Shown here piece by piece: positions 16,890 to 23,814 of a DNA stretch of 23,814 bases (position 1 is the first letter of the stretch; each line of letters opens with the position of its first letter). The position numbers were made by a program, and so were the translations under genes. The DNA is taken from NCBI GenBank assembly GCA_026770615.1, contig MU631307.1, positions 733,917-757,730 of the forward strand, in the 5' to 3' direction. The notes beneath the pieces are model-generated. The model saw only the letters and a list, made by a program, of their open reading frames with translations. It was not told the DNA's origin and did not search any database. This DNA is from Pavlovales sp. CCMP2436 (taxonomy: Eukaryota > Haptophyta > Pavlovophyceae > Pavlovales).

Positions 16890-17058
16890 CGAAATGTGCA
16901 CAAAAATGTGCCCAAATGTGCACTTCCAAAATTGACCCTCCTAGAATTTCTTCGATCTTTTTTTTTTTTGGAGCTCTCTCTCAAAAAAAAAGAGTCTCCT
17001 TTATAGGAGGACTCAGTTTTAGAAGTGCACATTTGGGCACATTTTTGTGCACATTTCC
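16890..17058. mobile_element. MITE, copy 2 (169 bp)
   Basis: Same arms as copy 1 (16890-16926 and 17022-17058); the outermost base of the right arm is C instead of G. The centre is 14 bp longer through poly-T/A growth. Confidence 0.85.
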
Positions 17059-17139
17059 ATCCGCTCGGCCGAGCACGTGCACTCCTATGCTCGTGCCCGT
17101 AAAAGGCCGATAGGAGCTGAGTTTTTCAACCAGTACGCC

Positions 17140-17424
17140 CAGTACGGATTCGCCGCCCCGGACCCCGGATTCGCCGCCCCGGACCGTTTCGGCCGGTGTT
17201 TTTCGCGTAAATGCCCCATCCGTCCGTCCGTCCGTCCGCCTCCGTCCGCATCAGTCCGCCTCCACTCTTCAGTTTTAATATCCAAAAATAGACCCCTCCG
17301 TCCGTCCGCCTCCGTCCGCCTCCGTCCGCCGCCCCAAAATCTCTAGGGTTAGTCCAGTCCAGGGCCTGGTTTAAGTAGGAGGTCCGGTAAGAAGTGTCGG
17401 ACCCGGGGACACTGGCCATATATA
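17140..17424 (+). repeat. Dispersed repeat family D, copy 3
   Basis: Same order as 15477-15757, with GGATTCGCCGCCCCGGACC duplicated at the start, TCCG arrays at 17218-17250 and 17297-17330, and CACTGGCC-ATATATAAAAA at the end. Confidence 0.8.
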
Positions 17425-17471
17425 AAAACAGCGTGCTGCGCGAGCGTATACGCCTGGCCTCGTCAGTCACT

Positions 17472-17594
17472 ATGGATGACAGTCAGTCTGTCACACACTC
17501 GCGTAACGTGTGTTCTGCCGGATCGGTAGCTGACCACGGTCGTTTCCGAGCGGCGAAGCCATATGCGCTTAAATATCACGCTAATATTAAATAG
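17472..17594 (+). CDS. Small hypothetical ORF (40 aa)
   Basis: MDDSQSVTHSRNVCSAGSVA ... ending YALKYHANIK-stop. It starts about 45 bases after a TATATAAAAA motif at the end of a family D repeat. No family recognised; kept only because a TATA-like box precedes it. Confidence 0.2.
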   Translation: MDDSQSVTHSRNVCSAGSVADHGRFRAAKPYALKYHANIK

Positions 17595-18448
17595 TCAGAC
17601 ACCAGCTTGAATCCCTATCAATAAATATAATACCGCAAGGCCGGCTGCATGGGAAGGGGCTCCGACCAGTGCTGGGCAGGACTGTCAGCTGGGCAGGACT
17701 TCCGACGGCCGTGTCAGACAGACAAACGCCAGCCAGAGGCGCCTGCGGATGTGCATTGTAACTATACAACTAGACCGCCACCTCTCGAGACCGCGACCGC
17801 AGCCAGCAGACCACGCACGCGAACGGCCGCGACCGCCGCTCCTGAGTTATCAGTTCGTGCGGCAGATGCTTGTCCTCCTCGGAGTCTAAGTCCGATAAAG
17901 TCGAGAGCATGTTGACGGTCAACAGCAAATCAGTCGAGTGTCGTCGTTTGTCGTTTTTGTTGATCAGACTCAGCGGTGGGGACGGTATCCGGTGTGCTCG
18001 GAAGGGGTCCCTGGATCCGAGTGTTTATTATCAACGCTCGGGTTCGGGTTTCGTCAGACCAATTAGGGGACGACTTTAGGAATTTACACACTATTGTATG
18101 ATACGAAACTCCGACAGCGATAGTCCCGAACGCGCTCTTCCAGGCCAGAGCTGCTTGCGTCAAAGTGATCACTACGTCAGTCGTGTCTACGGCTACGCTC
18201 ATCACATTTCTGGCTGTTGGATGGAATAGCAGAAGTTATTATCAAGCGCAACTGAGAGCTTACGTGAACACAAACTGGATATACACGTGAGGCTAGGGCC
18301 GCAGGGGACGGATTCACTCTAGGGGCTGCTCGGCGGGAACGGCTCCAAGGTCGCGGCAGGCCGGCAGCCCCGCACCCATCCGGACATTCTGATTTCTTAA
18401 CTAAGGCCGGCGAGCGAGAAAGTTTCTAGGCAGCAGCGGGCGATGGAC
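17590..18448. other. Gene-free region with repeat fragments
   Basis: An inverted family A copy (17590-17629), then GC-rich sequence with no convincing frame. 17966-18092 is the second copy of the 14055-14190 repeat. Beyond it a minus-strand frame from 18205 has a hydrophobic start (SVAVDTTDVVITLTQAALAW) but runs into the repeat and is not supported. Confidence 0.45.
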
Positions 18449-19513
18449 TCAGAGCCAGAGGCCCGTCCACCCCACTCCGCACTCGGCGGCTTGCTTTGTC
18501 TCTAGTTTGCGCGCATCCGCCGCGTCCGCCAGCCGTGTGCTCAGGCGTGTGCAAAGTCCTTGGAGTGCCATGTTTGCTCGGCGCGACGGGTCGAAGTACG
18601 GCTGAGTCTCGTCGGCGTTCAGCACGCGGCGTCCCTCTTCTGGCGCGCCCCCGCGGCCGCGCGCGCGGGGGCGGGAGCGAGGTACCTGGAGCCGGCCTTC
18701 GCCTGGGAACGAGTTCTCTGTCGTGAGCGAGTAGTCGTCCGATTTGTCCATGCTGGTGTCGAGGGGGTACGCGTCCGCTGGCGGACGCGACGTGGCCGGA
18801 GTCGGGAGCGCAGCGTTGGTGCTTGGCCCCGCGCGTTCTGCTCCACCCGCCCGTTGCTCCTGCGACCCGCCGGGCGTCTTGGCCTCCACGCAGAAGTCCG
18901 CGATGTGCTTCCCCGCCACCGGCTGGGTGCAGGCGCCCGTGCGCTTATGCGAGACTGTGATCGCCTTGCCCTGCTACAGCTCGGGGCGCTTGGCGAAGAA
19001 GCGGGGCCAGTAGGACTTGTCCAACTTCTGCTTCTCGAGGTCGCGCACCGCGACCTTGGACAGCTTGGCGATCTTGCCGTCCAACCGGTTGACAGCGGCA
19101 CGGCGCTCAAGGAGCGACATAATCACCACCTTGATCTCCTTGCGGGCGACGACCTGGTTGCCCAGCCCCTTGAGGCGGATGTAGAGCGCGAGCATCTCCT
19201 CCTCTTGCACGGTCAGGACCGAGCGCGTGTCGATCGTCTTGCGGCCATCACGAGCATTCGCCGCGAGCCGCTGAATCGTCGTGCGCTTCACGAGCGGAAA
19301 GCGCTTCGAGCCGTCCGCATTCTGCAGCTTAAACACGCGATCGAGCGCGCCATACTCCCTATCGTCGGTCTGGATGAGCGCGAGCGCCACGCCGTACTGC
19401 GCATCCGCCTCGTGCTTGTTGGCCTTGTTGAGCTCCATCTTCGCCTTGCTCTTCGGCTTGGCGATGCGGCTCGCGATGTCGCGCTCGACGCGCATGCTCG
19501 TGACCTTGCGCAC
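18449..19513 (-). pseudogene. Pogo/CENP-B-type transposase, N-terminal part with in-frame stop
   Basis: A continuous minus frame of 354 codons with one TAG (18974-18976). Residues 70-90 (SKRFPLVKRTTIQRLAANA) look like the first helix-turn-helix. Residues 99-137 (VLTVQEEEMLALYIRLKGLG ... RKEIKVVIMSLL) and YWPRFFAKRPEL (168-179) match the second, CENP-B-like DNA-binding module, which in this family ends W-x-x-x-F-L-K-R-H-P-x-L. After the TAG the frame continues QGKAITVSHKRTG and reaches VLNADETQPYF (about 18590-18625), the N-x-D-E-T motif at the first catalytic Asp of pogo-type DDE nucleases. The remaining catalytic residues are absent and the ORF ends in unrelated sequence, so it is truncated and inactive. 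Codons 1-6 may not be used; ATG is at 19493-19495. An upstream ATG at 19599 is in another frame. Confidence 0.65.
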
Positions 19514-19831
19514 GCCCGTGCTCGTGCCCGCGGGCGCGCCCAGGCGCGCTCCCAGGTGCTCCCCGCGCCCGCAGGCGGCTCGCTAAGCGTCGGACCCATC
19601 GGCGAGGACCTAACGGGCTAGGACGGGTTTGCGGCGTATTTGATTGGGAGACCTTTGAGCACGAATGTTCCTGGTGTGAAGAGAATCCAGCCCATTATTC
19701 CCCCCAGCCCATTTCTGTGTTTGTGTCTTTAATAGTAATTAAAGCCAAAATTAACCATTGTTTGTATGCAATTTGCTAAGAAACTGAGCTTTAGCCTCAA
19801 ATTCGTCGTTATTATTGCCCGCAACCCCCTG
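18449..19831 (-). mobile_element. Remnant of the autonomous pogo-type transposon
   Basis: The right boundary is TTATTGCCCGCAACCCCCTG followed by TA (19832-19833), a diverged version of the MITE end. Bases 19729-19831 match the left ~104 bp of the 7644-7811 MITE, up to its AATTACTATT. The transposase starts about 130-320 bp inside this end and reads away from it, the normal layout of a pogo element. I find no second terminus below 18449, so the other half is lost. Confidence 0.65.
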
Positions 19832-20002
19832 TACTGCCGCGCCCCGTCTGCGCAGATGTGTAGCGGAAACCCGATTGCGTTCATCCGCAAACTGTCCAAT
19901 GAGGAGCAGGGCGATATCGAGAAGCAGGCGAACCTCATCGCGGAGCTCGCGGACGAGCTCAAGGACCAGTTCTTGCCCCATATTCGTAAAAAAAAGACAT
20001 AG
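19766..20002 (+). CDS. Small protein with IRKLS-EEQGDIEKQAN module, 5' end replaced by transposon
   Basis: The first ~23 codons are the transposon terminus (QFAKKLSFSLKFVVIIARNP). The cellular part starts after TA 19832-19833: RAPSAQMCSGNPIAFIRKLS, NEEQGDIEKQANLIAELADE, LKDQFLPHIRKKKT, TAG at 20000-20002. It is a short amphipathic helical module of unknown family. An inverted second copy lies at 20416-20568. The N-terminus is probably lost to the transposon insertion. Confidence 0.4.
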   Translation: MQFAKKLSFSLKFVVIIARNPLYCRAPSAQMCSGNPIAFIRKLSNEEQGDIEKQANLIAELADELKDQFLPHIRKKKT

Positions 20003-20010
20003 TTCCCGAA

Positions 20011-20073
20011 GTGGTGTCGCGGAGTTAGTTGCAGTGCCCCATTTACGAATCTGCAGCTAACTCCGCGGCACCA
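20011..20073. repeat. Hairpin MITE family C, copy 2
   Basis: Arms GTGGTGTCGCGGAGTTAG (20011-20028) and CTAACTCCGCGGCACCAC (20056-20073), with GCCCCATTTACGAATCTGCA in the right half as in 12301-12383. It sits 8 bp after the preceding stop. Confidence 0.8.
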
Positions 20074-20415
20074 CCTCCGGTTCCTGAGTTGCTCAAAAAA
20101 CATCTACCGGACTTTTTTTGAAATTCCCCCGGACTCGTCACTAATTCGGATTTTGACCCAATTAATGAGATATTTATGATTAGTCAGAATAGTTTCTGGT
20201 TCGTTATCGAACTAAATTATACCGGCATTTAATATGTAAAAATAACTAGCTATAATAATTAATAAGAACCCCCATGTTGGTGTTTGGGAAACCGGCGCCG
20301 TCGGTAACTAACCGGCCGAGGCGCGCGCGCGTGCAACCCTCCATGAAGTTGAAGACGCGTGTGGCCGGCCGGAAAATTTGCGCACACTTATTGCTGGTAC
20401 GCACGGAGATCTCGC

Positions 20416-20568
20416 TCACGTGCGCAGCTGGTATGTGGTACCGTAGGGCAAGAACTGGTCCTTGTGCTCGTCCGCGAGCTCCGCGATGGCGTTCGCCTGC
20501 TTCTCGATATCGCCCTGCTCCTCCTTGGACAGTTTGCGGATGGACGCAATCGTGATGCGCTGCTCCAT
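20416..20568 (-). CDS. Second, inverted copy of the IRKLS-EEQGDIEKQAN module (50 aa)
   Basis: Starts MEQRITIASIRKLSKEEQGD and continues IEKQANAIAELADEHKDQFL-P, then diverges to YGTTYQLRT-stop. It keeps an ATG where the other copy runs into transposon sequence, so this is likely the better guide to the true N-terminus. CTACG|GTACCA after FLP could be a splice donor. Function unknown. Confidence 0.4.
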   Translation of the reverse strand: MEQRITIASIRKLSKEEQGDIEKQANAIAELADEHKDQFLPYGTTYQLRT

Positions 20569-20745
20569 ACGTCCTCTGAACTCTGAACTTGGGCGGACGT
20601 ATATTTATAACTATTTATTTACGCTCTAGGGCATAACGTTCAATGGAGCCCGTATGGTTCGCGATGTTCAAGGCCTCATGAAAGCCATCTCCCTCAACGC
20701 CTAGGGCGTGTGCGAGTGTGTTGAAGGGACATACTAACTAACTAA

Positions 20746-22495
20746 CTAAGGTCTGCAGGCCGCAGCCACGTCCCCACCCATTTCGTCCGAGCAGAGCCCC
20801 CGGAACACTTCGAAGTGGTGGTTGAGCTGCCGGTGGACGTGCAGCCTGTAGACGCTGCCCAGTGCGCCGCCCGCCGCGTCGGGAATGGCGTAGATGACCT
20901 GTTAGGTGAAAGTGACCAATTATTAGCTCGTTGGATTGTGTGTGTGTGTGTGGTGTGAGGGGGGAGAGGGGGTTTAGGTGAATAAGGCGCGCACCCGGCA
21001 ATGCGTGAGTGCAGGAGCGCCATCGCGCACATTGCGAATGTATTATCACTCATCAGTACCAAGGCGAGGGGGGGGGATACAATAAGACGCACCCGGCCGA
21101 TGCGTGAGTGCAGGAGTGCCATCGCGCACATCGCACAGGGCTCGACTGTGAGTACGGCCGTGCAACCCGCGCAGAGATACCTTGTTAGATTTTGTTGATT
21201 TTTTTGATTATTTGTGTTGAATTACACATCTAAGCGGTGAGAGAAAGAAATAAAAAAAGGGCTCGACTGTGAATACGGCCGTAGAGCCCGCACAAAGATA
21301 CCTACACGTTTATCAAATATAATCGATTATTAGAAGGTACGGCTTAAGCCGCCACCCACTGTTTGCTGCCCCATCTTTCCACAAGTAAGTCGTAGTTCGA
21401 AAAAGTGCAAAAGGCTCGACTGTAAGCACAGCCGTGCAGCCCGCGCAGAGATACCTAGAAGTATATACACACAGAATAATCAAGATACGTTTTTTCAGCG
21501 AAATAAGCATCGCGGTGGTAAGACAAAATATACTATCCACTAAATGATGAAAAGTAGATAGAAAAAGATAAAAAAAGGCTCGCCAGCTGGGACACTGCCG
21601 CCTACCCTCCCCCCCCATCCCCCACCCAACCATCCACACCCACACACACACACAAATTGATGAAAAGTAGAGAGCGCTTACTCTCCAGCTGGGACACTGC
21701 CCTCCCCTCCGGCTGCGGCACGTATCGGCCCGCCGGCTATTCCTTCTGGGGTGGAGGCTCTTTGGCTACTGCGCTCACGGCCGCGCGCTGTGGAGTTGCG
21801 TGTGGCTACTTGAGCGATTGCGAGCATCGTAGCGTGTTGCTATTATTACTCATAGTATTTATTATTAGCCGCTCAGCAGTTTTCAAGAGGTCTGGGTCTG
21901 AGAGTTTCATGCCAACACACAGCAGAGTAGGCGTTGGTCACAGTATTCCTACAAATGAAAGAATGAGAAGACTAGGGGCACGTGTAGCGTGTTGCTATGA
22001 TTAGTCAAGTATTTCTACCATTGATAAGGAGAGAAGACTCAGGACGTGTATGAGAAAAAACAAGAAAAAAGAAACAAGAAAAAAGAAAGTCTCGAGGGGT
22101 AGGGAAGAATAAGGATGGGGTTGGTGAGTTGGTGAGGGTAGGGTGTGTGTGTGTGTGCATGTGCGTGCGCGCCAATACGTGTGTGTGTACATGTGTGTGT
22201 GTGTGCGCACGTGCGTGTGTGTGTGTGTGTGTTTAAGTGGTGTGTGGGGGGGGATGTCTGTGCACGCACCAAGGGGTGGCCAAAGGTGGTGTGTGTGCAG
22301 TTGGCGTGTGCCCCAACTGTAAGCTGTATTCTTATTATACGGGAAGAAGGTTACAGAGCGTGTGTGTGTGTGGGGGGGGGGGACACGCACCAAGGGGTGG
22401 CCGAAGGTGGTGTGTGTGCAGTTGGCTTGCGCCCCTACTGCGAGTTGCGTGACTCCGTCAGGTGAGGGCGATAATAACGCCGATACCCCCCACGC
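20746..22495 (-). CDS. ADAT3: tRNA-specific adenosine deaminase subunit ADAT3/TAD3 (C-terminal deaminase domain)
   Basis: Four exons join with exact phase. 22391-22495 (35 codons): VSALLSPSPDGVTQLAVGAQ ... FGHPL. 21682-21839 (52 codons + 2): QHATMLAIAQVATR, then a low-complexity loop. 21093-21180 (1 + 29 codons): YLCAGCTAVLTVEPCAMCAM, ALLHSRIGR. 20746-20898 (50 codons + TAG): VIYAIPDAAGGALGSVYRLH, LNHHFEVFRG. HPLxHAxM, YLCxG, EPCxMCAMALxHSRI, GALGS and LNHxFxV are the signature of ADAT3, which pairs with ADAT2 to make inosine-34 in tRNA anticodons. H in HAT and the two Cys in PCAMC bind zinc. The catalytic Glu of HAE is Thr (Val in human ADAT3), as expected of the non-catalytic subunit. The N-terminal half, upstream of 22495, was not found and may lie in exons I cannot see. 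Introns carry partial copies of the exon edges. Confidence 0.85.
20981..21036 (-). repeat. Partial copy of ADAT3 exon 3 end plus donor
   Basis: Matches 21081-21133 across MCAMALLHSRI, the GTGCG donor and the CTTATT that follows. It lies in the intron after that exon. It is one of six exon-edge copies in this gene. Confidence 0.85.
21260..21301 (-). repeat. Partial copy of ADAT3 exon 3 start (B)
   Basis: After GTGTAG, reads YLCAGSTAVFTVEP, then changes to CTTTTTTTATTTC. The real exon is 21093-21180. It keeps its own AG acceptor but has no usable donor. Confidence 0.85.
21413..21454 (-). repeat. Partial copy of ADAT3 exon 3 start (A)
   Basis: After CTTCTAG, reads YLCAGCTAVLTVEP, then TTTTGCACTTTTTCG. 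Copies A and B stop at the same point (GTCGAGCC). Confidence 0.85.
21545..21610 (-). repeat. Partial copy of ADAT3 exon 2 end
   Basis: GGCAGTGTCCCAGCTGG and downstream CTACTTTTCATCA match the exon end and intron start at 21658-21705; between them the donor GTAAGC is replaced by CC and a T-run. Confidence 0.8.
21984..22016 (-). repeat. Partial copy of ADAT3 exon 2 start
   Basis: ATAGCAACACGCTAC plus upstream AAATACTTGACTAATC-like sequence match the acceptor region at 21829-21862. A further weak echo (GAGAAGACT, ACGTGTA) is at 22030-22052. Confidence 0.75.
22138..22235. repeat. (GT)n microsatellite, interrupted
   Basis: GTGTGTGT runs with GCGC and CATG interruptions, inside ADAT3 intron 1. 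The antisense reading is a false His/Thr-rich ORF. Confidence 0.9.
22261..22316 (-). repeat. Partial copy of ADAT3 exon 1 end plus donor
   Basis: 47 bases (22270-22316) match the last 47 bases of the exon at 22391-22495, encoding ANCTHTTFGHPL, followed by the same GTGCGT donor and preceded by its own TTACAG. Splicing to it would shift the frame because 47 is not a multiple of three. Confidence 0.9.
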
Positions 22496-22728
22496 CTGCG
22501 ACCCCCTCCCCACCTTCTCTCGCCCCCACCTACAATACCCGTTTTGAATTTATTATTGGTGTTGTAAGTCATGTATTGTTATTATTGGTGTTGTTGTTTT
22601 TGGTCATAGTATCAATAAATGGGGGTAGTGTGTAAGTTTCTAGTAAAACGGTACATTTTGATTTGAAAATGTCGCATGCCATATTTGGCTCCTGAGCCTG
22701 CCTGAGCAGAGTACGCGATCGTGGGGAC
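22496..22728. other. AT-rich spacer upstream of ADAT3 exon 1
   Basis: Contains ATTATTGGTGTTGT repeats. A minus-strand ATG frame at 22679 (MACDIFKSKCTVLLETYTLP) might be an ADAT3 N-terminal exon but has no recognisable motif; unsupported. Confidence 0.4.
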
Positions 22729-22893
22729 ATGGCGCCTTCGAGAGGCACCGTCAACGAGGGCACCGTCGACGGCGTTCGCTACACTACACGCACGCAGGGA
22801 CGAAGAATGTACGCATCTTCGTCCCGTCGGCGGGGTCCACCGGCGGGTTCAAGAGGTACACCGTCCGTACGGTACCGCGCGGAGGTCTACTGA
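22729..22893 (+). CDS. Small ORF (54 aa), possibly a frameshifted fragment
   Basis: ATG in good context (GGGGACATGGCG). The start (APSRGTVNEGTVDGVRYTTR) looks protein-like. A second frame then looks better: TKNVRIFVPSAGSTGGFKRY, TVRTVPRGG. Either one base is lost near 22800 or a small intron is missed. It may be an upstream exon of the gene at 22979. The region ends at a TTTCTAATTTCG motif shared with 5.5 kb. Confidence 0.3.
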   Translation: MAPSRGTVNEGTVDGVRYTTRTQGRRMYASSSRRRGPPAGSRGTPSVRYRAEVY

Positions 22894-22978
22894 AATTTCT
22901 AATTTCGGCGCGCAGCACTCACCTGACGTCCTTTCCTTTGGCTGACTCGCCGTGACCAGCTGGCCGTGACAGGGGAGC

Positions 22979-23814
22979 ATGGCCGGGTTCATGGGCGTCC
23001 GTGGGAGGAGCACACACTACATTCCGAACGACGTCGAGTCCGCGCCGCCGCATCTCTCCATGTCCCACAGGCATTCCGAAGAGGGCCTCAAGAACGCAGT
23101 GCAGCTCAACGCACTCTTCGGCGCGCACGGGCGCAGCAAGCGCAAGCAGCGCGAACACTGGCAGCCGCTGCGCCTTCGCATCGTCATGCCCGGGACAATT
23201 GGACTGAACGCGGTGCTCGACGCGGTCTCGGTCGGCATGCGCGGCACCGTGCGCGAGCTGAAGACGGTAAACACCGCTTTGTGGGCGTTTGTGCACTCTC
23301 TCCCCCACTTTGCACCCAGATGCATGTCTACTCGCACCCCCCCACTCCCACAACCCCCCAACCCCCCAACCCCCCCCCCCAAGCATGACGCGCGGATCCG
23401 CATCCCGGAGAACATTGGCAAGTGGCTGACCGACGCCAAAAACGTGGCGATCGATCCCGACGGCGACCCGCCGCCCAGGCTGCTGTACGCGGCCAAAATC
23501 TCGCAGCGCTTCAAGGACCGCATCATTACGCAGGCGCCGTGCGGCGTCGGCTTCGCGTGCCCCTTCCCACTGGCTTTGATCCAATACTTCTTCGCCTACT
23601 ACCGGTATGCGTGCGCATAACTAACGTGCATACCGCATCTCTCGCAGCTTTGCAAACCCGTCAGGAATGTCTGGAACTTAATACAGTACACTGTCTTGCA
23701 GCGCATAACTAATGGTACACCTATTCGAGCCAGCGGGAACTCATCCGATATGCCTTCGCAACGCAGGCTGTACACGGCCTGCGCGCTGCCCAAGGGGTTG
23801 CTGATGTGCGACCA
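22979..23814 (+). CDS. Unrecognised conserved-looking three-exon protein, cut by window end
   Basis: Exon 1 22979-23266 (96 codons): MAGFMGVRGRSTHYIPNDVE ... KRKQREHWQPLRLRIVMPG ... VGMRGTVRELKT. Intron 23267-23383 (GTAAAC ... C-rich tract, AAG). Exon 2 23384-23604: HDARIRIPENIGKWLTDAKN, YAAKISQRFKDRIITQAPCG, VGFACPFPLALIQYFFAYYR. Intron 23605-23729 (GTATGC, ACTAAT branch-like site 23709-23714, TTCGAG). Exon 3 from 23730: QRELIRYAFATQAVHGLRAA, GVADVRP, open at the edge. Phases agree (0, then 2). The first intron is 117 nt, free of stops, and would add 39 low-complexity Pro-rich residues if kept. I do not recognise the family; basic N-terminal patch, one PCGVGFACPF motif. A GACAG acceptor at 22972 could make exon 1 start earlier. 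Confidence 0.65.

Larger units (their letters stand above)
16651..17058. repeat. Exact 200-bp tandem duplication upstream of the UBX gene
   Basis: The unit GTCATTATATTCA(G/A)TTGT ... begins at 16651 and again at 16851. It includes the UBX start codon complement (CAT 16653-16655, repeated at 16853-16855), an AT-rich block (TTTTATTAATTGAATTAT) and a MITE (16690-16844 and 16890-17058). The two copies differ mainly in the A-rich/T-rich centre. Confidence 0.9.

Noticed and set aside
18560..19621. 353-codon plus-strand ORF, the longest open frame in the window
   Set aside because: Antisense to the transposase frame. Arg/Leu-rich, no motifs, a GC3 mirror effect.
22270..22316. Mutually exclusive alternative exon of ADAT3
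   Set aside because: It is 47 nt, covers only the end of the real 105-nt exon and would shift the frame; better read as an exon-edge copy.
22001..22513. 170-codon minus ORF rich in His/Thr
   Set aside because: Only its first ~41 codons (ADAT3 exon 1) are real; the rest is translated GT microsatellite and an exon copy.

Overview
The window is nuclear DNA of a eukaryote, most likely a single-celled alga; a haptophyte or a similar GC-rich protist is my guess, not something the sequence proves. GC-rich, GC3-biased exons are split by short GT-AG introns. AT-rich spacers are full of microsatellites, poly-G/poly-C runs and several families of small inverted-repeat elements. A 125-base N gap marks it as a scaffold. 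I saw no tRNA, rRNA, CRISPR array or bacterial operon.

Layout. 250-2381 (-): six-part gene for a secreted, alanine-rich, acidic-tailed protein, head to head with 2902-3579 (+), a signal-peptide DUF2237 protein with a C-terminal membrane anchor. 3.9-5.2 kb: a 5'-truncated retrotransposon tail whose decayed ORF ends in a PD-(D/E)XK-like domain. Two further truncated copies lie at 7.86-8.40 kb and 9.42-9.55 kb; the last has a target duplication and splits an OTU-like pseudogene. 5.7-8.5 kb: an island between inverted GTATCG-rich repeats, with a frameshifted SAM domain, a C2H2-finger ORF, a three-hairpin repeat and two pogo-type MITEs. 11.0-12.3 kb (+): an unrecognised multi-exon gene next to the gap. 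12.457-13.352 kb: an 896-bp terminal-inverted-repeat element built of repeated hairpin modules. 14.6 kb: a coiled-coil exon. 15.9-16.66 kb (-): a p47-like UBX protein whose upstream region is a 200-bp tandem duplication carrying a MITE with a perfect 37-bp inverted repeat. 18.4-19.8 kb (-): remains of a pogo/CENP-B-type transposon that looks like the parent of the two MITEs. 19.8-20.6 kb: an inverted duplication of a small coding module. 20.75-22.5 kb (-): an ADAT3/TAD3 tRNA adenosine deaminase subunit, reconstructed exon by exon with exact phase agreement. 22.98 kb to the window end (+): an unrecognised three-exon gene, cut by the edge.

The cellular genes form no pathway. The common theme is genome dynamics. 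The pogo parent and its MITEs share ends. The retroelement leaves truncated tails. In ADAT3, every intron contains partial copies of the exon edges next to it (the exon before near its 5' side, the exon after near its 3' side), as if introns had grown by small tandem duplications across splice junctions; the first gene shows a weaker version. I consider this pattern and the 896-bp hairpin-module element the most unusual things here.
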